Positions 1 to 6,003 of a stretch of 32,120 bases of DNA are shown here, piece after piece. Each line of letters begins with the position of its first letter. Position 1 is the first letter of the stretch. The translations under genes were made by a program, and so were the position numbers. This DNA is from Candidatus Kuenenia stuttgartensis (GTDB lineage: Bacteria > Planctomycetota > Planctomycetia > Planctomycetales > Planctomycetaceae): assembly GCA_945861865.1 (NCBI GenBank), contig CAMAWN010000051.1:1-32120 (forward strand). Direction: 5' to 3'. The notes beneath the pieces were generated by a model. The model did no database searches. It was given only the letters and a program-made list of their open reading frames with translations, and was not told where the DNA came from.

Positions 1-83
1 CGCTGCTCGACCGTCCGCGTCAGCTTCTCCACCAACGCTTCCAGCTCGCCAACGCGCCGTCGCAACCCTTCGACTTCTTCCAT
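1..83 (-). CDS. Coiled-coil N-terminus, possibly an IS66-type transposase (partial)
   Basis: This minus-strand frame starts at ATG 83-81 and runs off the left edge of the window, so only 27 residues are visible. They begin MEEVEGLRRRVGELEALVEK and continue LTRTVEQ. The strong leucine heptad pattern is typical of the N-terminal leucine zipper of IS66-family transposases, but any coiled-coil protein could look like this. The ATG is followed at once by a clean acidic/basic heptad, which supports the frame. It is divergent from the gene at 163. Calling it a transposase is inference from the zipper and the mobile context; no catalytic residue is in view. Confidence 0.35.
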   Translation of the reverse strand, partial: MEEVEGLRRRVGELEALVEKLTRTVEQ

Positions 84-162
84 GATGCCCGGAGATTACA
101 TTCCCCACGAACAGGGCGCAAGTTCAGTCACGCGGTAATCAATCACTCGACGGGGAGGGCAA

Positions 163-873
163 ATGACGCCAACCGACTCCGCCAAAACAACTGCGACAAC
201 GATGCCAACAGATGAACCGCGCCCACAGTTCTCAACGTCTGCGTCGCTCCGTGACATCCGTCACTCGGTCGCTCGGCCACTTGGCAACTCGGTCACTCCG
301 CCTCTCTGTCAGACCGGCATGGAAGCGATCGGGGCAGCAATTCAACGCTGTCTGCCTGGTGATTATGACCGGGCTGACAATCTGCTGTTCCGTCTGGCTC
401 GCGAGTGGAAGGCGTTGGCCAGCGATGACGACTGCCCGGTTGGCGTCCGAGAGTTTGTTCGGCATTGGTTTGATGCTGGCGGGCACACGGTCGAAGGGTC
501 GTTTGACGTTGTTTGGCTTTGTTTCCTTGTTGCTTGCGAATCCGTGAAATTTCCCAAAGGGACAGGGCCGGTCGAACTGGCGATGGAAGCGGCGAAAGGC
601 GAGCCTTGGCCGTCGGCCGCTCTCCGATTCGAGGACGAACGTGTCCGGTTGCTGGTCTCGGTATGCTGCAAACTGCAACTACTGTCCGGCCCGTCGCCAT
701 TCTATCTTTCGTGTCGCATGGCCGGCGAACTGATTGGTGTCTCGCATGACACAGCAAACGTGTTGCTTAGGGGCCTCGGCAGAGAAGGCATCTTGGACGA
801 GATCGCCAAAGGTGGCATCACGGCTCGCGGAAAATTGGCAACTCGCTGGCGATTCATTGCACCGATGGACTGA
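163..873 (+). CDS. Hypothetical protein with C-terminal winged-helix-like region
   Basis: The frame encodes 236 aa and starts at an ATG preceded by a purine-rich ribosome site (GGGGAGGG, 3 bases upstream). The first ~50 residues are low complexity, rich in Ser, Thr and Pro, and look unstructured. The middle (about 55-150) is a compact, Trp- and Cys-containing alpha-helical-looking domain. The last ~60 residues (around FYLSCRMAGELIGVSHDTAN) have the layout of a winged helix-turn-helix: 'AGELIGVSHDTANVLLRGL' resembles a recognition-helix region and is followed by basic residues and a Trp. It lies 40 bp before the XRE gene and in the same direction as the integrase, so it probably belongs to the integrated element, perhaps as a regulator or replication-associated factor. 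I cannot name a family, and the DNA-binding role is inferred. Confidence 0.6.
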   Translation: MTPTDSAKTTATTMPTDEPRPQFSTSASLRDIRHSVARPLGNSVTPPLCQTGMEAIGAAIQRCLPGDYDRADNLLFRLAREWKALASDDDCPVGVREFVRHWFDAGGHTVEGSFDVVWLCFLVACESVKFPKGTGPVELAMEAAKGEPWPSAALRFEDERVRLLVSVCCKLQLLSGPSPFYLSCRMAGELIGVSHDTANVLLRGLGREGILDEIAKGGITARGKLATRWRFIAPMD

Positions 874-913
874 CCTGTCGCCTCAAAGATTCGACAAGGC
901 GACAATTGAAGAG

Positions 914-1186
914 ATGCTTGACATTTCGGCACGCAATGCCGATCTTGATGTTATGGTGAAGAAAGTAGCACTTCCGAAAATCAGTGACCAACTGCGGGAC
1001 ATCATCCGCGATTGCGACCTGTCCCGGTACGAAATCGCGAAGCAAACGGGCATCGACCAATCGGCGTTGCCCCGATTCATGTCCGGCGAACGCGGCTTGT
1101 CGATGACAGCCCTCGACACACTGGCCGAGCATTTGGAGTTGGACATCGTCAGACGGCGGAGAACTAAAGGGGCGAGAGCGAAGTAA
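914..1186 (+). CDS. XRE-family helix-turn-helix DNA-binding protein
   Basis: This is a small protein of about 90 aa with a Cro/C1-type HTH. The segment ISDQLRDIIRDCDLSRYEIA, continuing KQTGIDQSALPRFMSGERGL, is a canonical XRE fold: helix 2 'SRYEIAKQTG', turn, recognition helix 'DQSALPRFMSG', then a helix beginning 'SMTALDTLAEHLELDI'. The C-terminus is Arg/Lys-rich (VRRRRTKGARAK), which would help DNA binding. The frame is open further upstream, but homologous proteins begin close to the HTH. I chose ATG 914; ATG 953 is an equally reasonable start and neither has a convincing ribosome site. Its position between a putative winged-helix gene and the recombinase suggests a regulator of the element, which is inference. 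Confidence 0.75.
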   Translation: MLDISARNADLDVMVKKVALPKISDQLRDIIRDCDLSRYEIAKQTGIDQSALPRFMSGERGLSMTALDTLAEHLELDIVRRRRTKGARAK

Positions 1187-1243
1187 CTGGCCGAGGTTGG
1201 CACGGACTCTGTCCGCTCGGCATCGCAGAAAGGTAGGCACGTC

Positions 1244-2884
1244 ATGCGAGTGTTTCGGCAGAGGTACACGGACCGCGCCGGCAAGACGCGGGAATCGTCC
1301 AAGTGGTATGTTGAGTTCAAAGACGCCGACGAACGATTGCGACGGCTCCCCGGCTTCACCGACAAGGCCGCGACGGTCGAACTCGGCAAGCGCGTCGAGC
1401 GGTTGGTGGGCTTCCGTGTCATGCGGGACGAATTGAGTCCCGAACTCGCGCGATGGCTCGAAACGATTCCCAACGATTTGCGGAAACGGCTCGGCAAGAT
1501 CGGTCTGCTGGATGCCAAAACGATCGCGGGAAAGAAACCGTTGGCTCAACACGTCGATGACTTCGTGACGTCGCTCCGCTCGGCCGGGCTGTCGGATGAT
1601 TACGTTGATCCGGTCGAGGCTCGCATTCGCCGACTCGTGGAGTTGTGCGGCTTCCAGTCGATCGCTGACATCAGCGGGGCGACAGTGCAAATCGCTCTGG
1701 CGAAGCTCAAGGTGAACGGCTCGGCCGGTACGAAGAAAGACGATGGCACCGTTAAGACATCACGCGGGCTGGGACAACGGACGCTCAACCACTACCTCGC
1801 TGCGACGAAGCAATTCACGCGTTGGTTGGTGACGGAAGGCCGGACGCTCAAAAACGCGCTGGCTCACTTGAAGGCCGGCAACGCGAATCTCGACATCCGC
1901 CGCGAACGCCGCGAGTTGTCAGAAACCGAACTGCAAGCGTTGCTCAAATCGGCCGTAGCGGGACCGACGTTGTTCGGCATCGCGGGGCAGAACCGCCGTC
2001 GACTGTACCTCGTGGCCGTGAGCACGGGACTCCGCGCGAGCGAATGCGCATCACTCACGCCGCGTCACTTCGATTTAAACACCGACCCGCCCACCGTTCG
2101 CATCGACGCGGCCGACGAAAAATCTCGACGGGGGGACGTGCTGCCGATCCCGTCCGATTTGGTGACGATGCTCCGGCCGTGGCTCGCGACGATCGGTCCT
2201 AACGAACCGCTCTGGCCGGGCGATTGGGCACAGAAGCGTCGCGGCTCCAAGATGATGATGGCGGACTTGGCTCGTGCCGGCATCGCCTACCGCGACGACG
2301 ACGGACAGCAAGCCGACTTCCATGCCTTACGTCACACGTTTCTAAGCCGCCTGGGACGCTCTGGAGCGTCACCCAAGGCGATGCAACGGCTGGCTCGACA
2401 TACGACCGTCCAACTCACGCTCGGCCGCTACACGCACGCCAACCTCTTCGATTTGCAGTCCGCCGTGAACATGCTGCCGCCCATCTCCACCACGTCATCG
2501 CACGAAAGCGAAGTGGTCACACTGCAAGCCACGGGCACCGATGACATCGGGCAGTCCGTCTTGCAGTTTGTCTTACCGCCCGGCTTACCGGAACGGGACG
2601 CGAAACCGTTCTCTTTGGTTCACTTCCCTGCATCCTCGGAAGAGGGTTTCAACGGTACTGATTCGACAACTCTGCCGTGCGAGATCATCGAGAAAACACG
2701 GCAAAGTCCGTCGTTTCCCGATCAAAGCGGGAGTGGATGGGAATCGAACCCACCTGGCGTCTTTTCAGACGCCACACTGGGTTTGAAGCCCAGGGCGGTC
2801 ACCAGAGCCGCGAACACTCCCGAAGAGATCAGAGGCTATTGTTTCGGCTCGCACGTCGCTACCGATTGGACTCGACTTCTCTGA
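1244..2884 (+). CDS. Tyrosine recombinase/integrase with C-terminus read through antisense tRNA-Sec
   Basis: This is a 546-aa phage-type integrase. An N-terminal core-binding domain (about 95-205, with 'LNHYLAATKQFTRWL') precedes a catalytic domain with a full set of active-site residues: Arg264 (TGLRASE), probable Lys293, His360 and Arg363 (HALRHTF), His386 (RLARH) and nucleophile Tyr396 (LGRYTHA). The fold normally ends near residue 410. Here about 135 extra residues follow, without recognisable homology, and residues ~495-526 are simply the antisense translation of the selC gene at 2728-2821. The functional protein may well end within this tail. Placement beside the 3' end of a tRNA gene is typical of tRNA-targeting integrases, so selC is the probable attachment site. 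The gene follows the XRE gene by 57 bp. Confidence 0.9.
   Translation: MRVFRQRYTDRAGKTRESSKWYVEFKDADERLRRLPGFTDKAATVELGKRVERLVGFRVMRDELSPELARWLETIPNDLRKRLGKIGLLDAKTIAGKKPLAQHVDDFVTSLRSAGLSDDYVDPVEARIRRLVELCGFQSIADISGATVQIALAKLKVNGSAGTKKDDGTVKTSRGLGQRTLNHYLAATKQFTRWLVTEGRTLKNALAHLKAGNANLDIRRERRELSETELQALLKSAVAGPTLFGIAGQNRRRLYLVAVSTGLRASECASLTPRHFDLNTDPPTVRIDAADEKSRRGDVLPIPSDLVTMLRPWLATIGPNEPLWPGDWAQKRRGSKMMMADLARAGIAYRDDDGQQADFHALRHTFLSRLGRSGASPKAMQRLARHTTVQLTLGRYTHANLFDLQSAVNMLPPISTTSSHESEVVTLQATGTDDIGQSVLQFVLPPGLPERDAKPFSLVHFPASSEEGFNGTDSTTLPCEIIEKTRQSPSFPDQSGSGWESNPPGVFSDATLGLKPRAVTRAANTPEEIRGYCFGSHVATDWTRLL
2728..2821 (-). tRNA. selC: tRNA-Sec (anticodon TCA)
   Basis: Read on the minus strand, the sequence folds as a selenocysteine tRNA. 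The acceptor is an extended arm, 5' GGGAGTGT against 3' CCACTCCC (seven pairs, the eighth mismatched). An extended D arm (GCGG/CCGC core) follows. The anticodon stem TGGG/CCCA carries the loop CTTCAAA, giving anticodon TCA at 2786-2784. The variable arm is very long, a perfect 8-bp stem TGGCGTCT/AGACGCCA with a GAAA loop. The T arm contains GTTCGATT. The TCA anticodon, oversized variable arm and GGTGA in the D loop match E. coli selC closely. The CCA end is not encoded. The 94-nt length agrees with bacterial tRNA-Sec. It implies selenoprotein synthesis in this organism, with selA, selB and selD elsewhere. It lies wholly inside the integrase reading frame on the other strand. Confidence 0.93.
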
Positions 2885-3005
2885 GAAACTGGAGGTTTCT
2901 CCGGGGAAATCGTGCGAGTTGCGAATCGGTGCGGATGTCATCGTCACGTTGTTCGATGTCGCTTCGCGTTCGCTGGCTCGGTCGGGTGATGATGCAGGGA
3001 AGTGA
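2823..3005 (+). other. Coding-like remnant between tRNA-Sec and the IS element
   Basis: One plus-strand frame (codons in phase with 2889) is open from the tRNA region to a TGA at 3003-3005 and contains KLEVSPGKSCELRIGADVIV followed by TLFDV. The pattern 'PG.....IG.DVIVTL..V' is loosely like the first two strands of a CsrA-type protein. There is no start codon in a sensible position and the frame overlaps the 5' flank of selC, so it may be chance or a decayed gene. Nothing else is evident in this stretch. Confidence 0.2.
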
Positions 3006-3009
3006 ACCA

Positions 3010-3023
3010 AGTGACGCCCTCCC
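3010..3023 (+). repeat. Left terminal inverted repeat of the IS3 element
   Basis: The 14-base sequence AGTGACGCCCTCCC is the exact reverse complement of 4272-4285. It lies 63 bp before the orfA start, a normal distance for an IS3 end. Confidence 0.85.
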
Positions 3024-3086
3024 CGCAAACTGATCCAGGAGAAATGAGCGAATCCATTCGGCCCGAAGGGCCGGAAAGGATTTGGC

Positions 3087-3343
3087 ATGAAGAAGCGACA
3101 GAGTGCGGAACAGATTGTCGGCCTGCTGCGTCAAGCCGACGTGGCCTTGGGCCAAGGGCAGAAGGTTCCCGAAGTGTGCAAGCAGGGATCAGCGAGCAAA
3201 CGTATTATCGTTGGCGGACGAAGTACGGCGGGATGGCTCGGCAGTTGCAGGAACTGCAGAAGGAGAACGCCCGGCTGAAGCGGCTGGTGGCGGACTAAGC
3301 GTTGGACAACCAGATCCTGCGTGAGGCCGCCCGCCCAAACTGG
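3087..3343 (+). pseudogene. IS3 OrfA transposase subunit, frameshifted and with a nonsense codon
   Basis: The start is the ATG at 3087 behind the purine-rich site GGAAAGGA. The product begins MKKRQSAEQIVGLLRQADVA and continues as a typical IS3 OrfA HTH ending VPEVCKQ. The frame then breaks near 3186, where about four bases appear to be missing relative to the usual CKQLGIS. It resumes in another frame as GISEQTYYRWRTKYGGM and a leucine zipper (ELQKENARLKRLVAD). A TAA at 3296-3298 then interrupts the expected continuation ALDNQILREAA. In living family members OrfA binds the IS ends and is joined to OrfB by programmed frameshifting. With two lesions this copy cannot make a functional product. 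Confidence 0.87.
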
Positions 3344-4283
3344 TCAGCCCCGAGCGACGCCGTCCGTGTCGGAACGACGGATCTGCCGTGTGCTGGGTCA
3401 GTCTCGTTCGACGCAACGTTATTGCCGTCGGAAGCCGGACGATGATCGCCGGTTGATCGAGGAATTGCGTCGTTGGTGCGAGTGGTCTCCCCGTTTCGGG
3501 AGCGAACGAGTTCACCAGATGCTGTTGGAGACTGGTTGGCGGGTGAACTTCAAACGGGTTCATCGCCTGTGGAAGCAGGAGCGTTTGCAAGTTCCCGGCA
3601 AGCCGCGAAAACGTCGGCGATTTCCGGGCCAAAGCGTCAACAGCTGCGTCCGTCACCGAGTGCTGTACCGCAATCATGTTTGGAGCTAGGACTTCCTGGT
3701 GGGCCGCACAGAGGACGGGAGACAATTGAAGCTATTGGTGGTGATCGACGAGTTCACGAGGGAATGTCTGGCGGCGGAGGTGGGCCGGATGTTCACGTCC
3801 CGGGACGTGAGGTTGACGTTGCAGTACCTGTTCGCCGACCGCGGTGCACCGGAACACATCCGCAGCGACAACGGCCCGGAGTTCATTGCCATAGAATTGC
3901 AGCGCTGGTTGGAACGAGCGGCCGTTCGAACACTCGATATCCAGAAAGCGAGTCCCTGGGAAAACGGCGACGTGGAAAGTTTTCACGGGAAGTTGCGGGA
4001 CGAACTGTTGAATCGGGAACTCTTCCTGAGTGTCCCCGAAGCCCGCTACGTATTGGACGAGTGGCGATGGGAAGACAATCATCGCCGGCCGCACGGCCGC
4101 TTGAACTGGCAGACCCCTGCGGCCTACGCCGCGAAGTTGGTGGAAGGACAGGCCGAGACGTTCTCGGCCGCTTCCTGTGTTGAGTCTCCGGTCGGGGCGA
4201 CGCCCCTCCCTCCGACTCAACACGTGAACTCAACACTCCCCGATTCTCTCACAACAACTGCTACGGAATTCGGGAGGGCGTCA
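3344..4283 (+). pseudogene. IS3 OrfB transposase (DDE), interrupted by a TAG
   Basis: The rve-type integrase catalytic subunit is recognisable throughout: an HTH_21-like N-terminus (VSERRICRVLGQSRSTQRY), then the core with the DDE triad. The first Asp is the codon at 3690, the second is in RSDNGPEF (3867), and the Glu is in ENGDVESFH (3975), exactly 35 residues after the second Asp. A TAG at 3687-3689 falls directly before the first catalytic Asp, where family members normally have Tyr, so the protein is split at its active site. The extreme N-terminus also looks shortened compared with usual OrfB. The frame is still open after the IS end and runs to 4586 into flanking DNA, which is not a real C-terminus. 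Confidence 0.87.
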
Positions 4284-4285
4284 CT
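4272..4285 (+). repeat. Right terminal inverted repeat of the IS3 element
   Basis: GGGAGGGCGTCACT is the exact complement of the left repeat at 3010-3023. The terminal CA at 4282-4283 marks the probable element end. Confidence 0.85.
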
Positions 4286-4563
4286 GGGGCGAGAGACCAG
4301 AGCGTCAGCCGGTCGAACTCGACATCACCTTCGGCCCTCCGCCCAAAGATGTCTTGCTCCACCGACGGCAATGTGCGAGCGAACGGACCGACTTCCAAGT
4401 GAAGATCAAACCGCGCGGCTGGCCTCCCGAGGTCGCCACTTTCCAGACTCGCGCCCGACACGCCTTCCGCCTACTGAAGTCCTATTTCGTCGCCGACGGA
4501 GATCGTGGCGGATGCGTCGCCGTCGAAACCGACGCGAGACGCGCCGGCAACACGCTACGGTAA
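4286..4563 (+). pseudogene. 3' remnant of an unidentified gene
   Basis: A plus-strand frame directly outside the right IS end (codons in phase with 4288) has the high-GC third-position pattern of neighbouring genes. It encodes about 91 residues, including RQPVELDITFGPPPKDVLLH, ending ETDARRAGNTLR before TAA 4561-4563. There is no start codon with a ribosome site; a TTG at 4354 is the only in-frame candidate. It is best read as the tail of a gene whose beginning was lost around the IS insertion. The stretch 'GPPPKDVLLHRR' faintly recalls the third strand of CsrA-like proteins, but this is too weak to name. It converges on and overlaps the stop of the DUF1080 gene by 9 bp. Confidence 0.4.
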
Positions 4564-5334
4564 CTCGCGAATCCGCAGCCCTTTGAACTCGACGGGCGAG
4601 CCTTCTGATTCGAGGCACAAGAACCCTTTGCGCGGCTCGCAGTTCTCGCCGCCGGTGACTTCCTCGCCGTTGACCCACAGTCGCACTTCGCCGTTGATGG
4701 CGCGGACGTAGTAGTGGTTCCACTCGCCCACTCCTTTGGTGAGCCGCTTCGTTGGAAAGCTGCGGCTGCTGTCTGGCTTGCCCACCACATACGTCGAGCC
4801 ATCGTCTCGCGTGTAGGTGATCTGCGGAGTGATCGCCTTCATCTTGGAACCGCCCACGGGAAACACATCGCCGTGGCTGGTGAACCAGTCCGAAGGTTTC
4901 CCCTTCGATTTTTCAAAATTCGTTTCGTAGCCGAGATCCAGCACCTGCACCTCGATGCCCACCTTCGGCAGAGCGTTCGGTTTCAAGTCTTTCATTCCCT
5001 CTTCGGTGGCCCATAGGAAGATCCCGGAGTTACCGGCCGCCTTCATATGCCGCCACTGCGTGACCAGTTCCAGATTCGTGAACTCTTTCTTCGTCCGAAT
5101 CACACCGACCGGCTTGCCCGTGCATTGAGCCAGTCCATCCTTCCACGTCCACGTGTCGGCCGCACAATTCACGTTCTCGAAATCCGCCTCGCCGAGGTCT
5201 CGCCAGCCCGACCCTCGCCCATCAATGAACGCCTTGGGTGGAACCGCCGCGTCTTGGGCCCACAGTGCTGACGTCGCCACGCTGAAACAGCCTACCAGAA
5301 TCGACAACACGGCACTTTTCGAGATGCGTTTCAT
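4555..5334 (-). CDS. Exported DUF1080 (3-keto-disaccharide hydrolase-type) protein
   Basis: The product is 259 aa with a Sec-type signal peptide (basic MKRISK, hydrophobic core, probable cleavage after ALWA near residue 26), so it is exported. The rest is a single jelly-roll DUF1080 domain with hallmark stretches 'TWTWKDGLAQCTG', 'FTNLELVTQWRHMKAAGNSG' and 'GIEVQVLD', and the C-terminal 'EWNHYYVRAINGEVRLWVNG' followed by 'GFLCLESEGSPVEFKGLRIRELP'. Members of this fold include glucan- and keto-disaccharide-hydrolysing enzymes, and planctomycetes carry dozens of paralogues. The start ATG has a good ribosome site (AAAGGA, 8 bases upstream). It is the last gene of a minus-strand cluster, 81 bp after the HEAT-like gene. 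The specific substrate cannot be read from the sequence. Confidence 0.88.
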   Translation of the reverse strand: MKRISKSAVLSILVGCFSVATSALWAQDAAVPPKAFIDGRGSGWRDLGEADFENVNCAADTWTWKDGLAQCTGKPVGVIRTKKEFTNLELVTQWRHMKAAGNSGIFLWATEEGMKDLKPNALPKVGIEVQVLDLGYETNFEKSKGKPSDWFTSHGDVFPVGGSKMKAITPQITYTRDDGSTYVVGKPDSSRSFPTKRLTKGVGEWNHYYVRAINGEVRLWVNGEEVTGGENCEPRKGFLCLESEGSPVEFKGLRIRELP

Positions 5335-5415
5335 CGGTGAAATCCTTTCGACAAGAAGTGGTTTCAGAACGGCCGGAAGTAGAACACCGCGCCGATCAGA
5401 AACACAAGCTCGCGC

Positions 5416-6003
5416 TCATCGAGTCTTCGCCATTCGTCGTTTGATCCGAGCCATGGCTTGCCGCAACTCGCGCCGCAAGGGACCGATTGCCGTCGGGAGT
5501 ACCGCCGCGAGAACGTCGCGTACACTGCGGTCCCCCACTTTTCCGAGCGGATGTACAGCCGCCAGTGGAGCGTCTTGAAAAACTTCGAGCAGCACCGGCA
5601 CCGCTCGTTCCGGTGGCATCATCTTCGCGACCGCCGCGGCCAACAGATTGCGTGAGGCACCCGACCGCCGATCTCGAACCGCCGCGAGCAACCACTCGTC
5701 GATGTTCCGCGGCCGAGTCTGATGGATGACCGAGGCAACCGCCCGCTTCAAGTCGTCATCCGTCGTCGAGTCGAACAACTCGGCGAGTGCCGCTCCGTCC
5801 AACGTCCCCGAGCGTGCCGCCAACAACGCCCACGCCACTGACTCTTGCAGCCGTCGATCCTCCAGCCGAGGAATCCATTCAAGCAACAACGCCGCGAGGC
5901 CGCTCGGCAAAGGATCGTATCGATCGCGAATCTCCGCGACTGACGAAACCGGAAACCCAGCCTCAGCCAACGCAGCGAACAACCGAGCCTCGGCGTCGCT
6001 CAC
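5416..6003 (-). CDS. HEAT/ARM-repeat-like helical protein
   Basis: The product is 195 aa, translated from GTG 6003, which overlaps the stop of the upstream DUF1501 gene (GTGA, 4 bp), so the two are probably translationally coupled. A longer open frame exists upstream, but it lies over the DUF1501 gene and is Arg-rich shadow sequence. The protein is Ala/Leu-rich and made of repeated helical pairs (e.g. 'LQESVAWALLAARSG', 'DDLKRAVASVIHQTRP', 'ASRNLLAAAVAKMMPPERAV'), as in HEAT-like or bilin-lyase-like repeat proteins. It ends in a basic tail RRELRQAMARIKRRMAKTR. No signal peptide is present, so it is probably cytoplasmic. Its function is unknown; coupling to a DUF1501 gene suggests a shared process. 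Confidence 0.7.
   Translation of the reverse strand: MSDAEARLFAALAEAGFPVSSVAEIRDRYDPLPSGLAALLLEWIPRLEDRRLQESVAWALLAARSGTLDGAALAELFDSTTDDDLKRAVASVIHQTRPRNIDEWLLAAVRDRRSGASRNLLAAAVAKMMPPERAVPVLLEVFQDAPLAAVHPLGKVGDRSVRDVLAAVLPTAIGPLRRELRQAMARIKRRMAKTR

Larger units (their letters stand above)
3012..4283 (+). mobile_element. Degenerate IS3-family insertion sequence
   Basis: The element is about 1.27 kb and bounded by inverted repeats: AGTGACGCCCTCCC at 3010-3023 and its reverse complement at 4272-4285. The TG...CA termini expected of IS3 elements place the ends at 3012 and 4283. Inside are the two overlapping reading frames typical of the family, OrfA (HTH plus leucine zipper) and OrfB (DDE integrase core). 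At least three lesions inactivate it: a frameshift near 3186, a TAA at 3296 and a TAG at 3687. No 3-bp target duplication is visible (AAG on the left, CTG on the right), suggesting age or rearrangement after insertion. Confidence 0.88.

Noticed and set aside
3010..4286. A 3-bp target site duplication for the IS3 element
   Set aside because: Flanking triplets (AAG / CTG) do not match, and extending the ends by two bases does not produce a match either.
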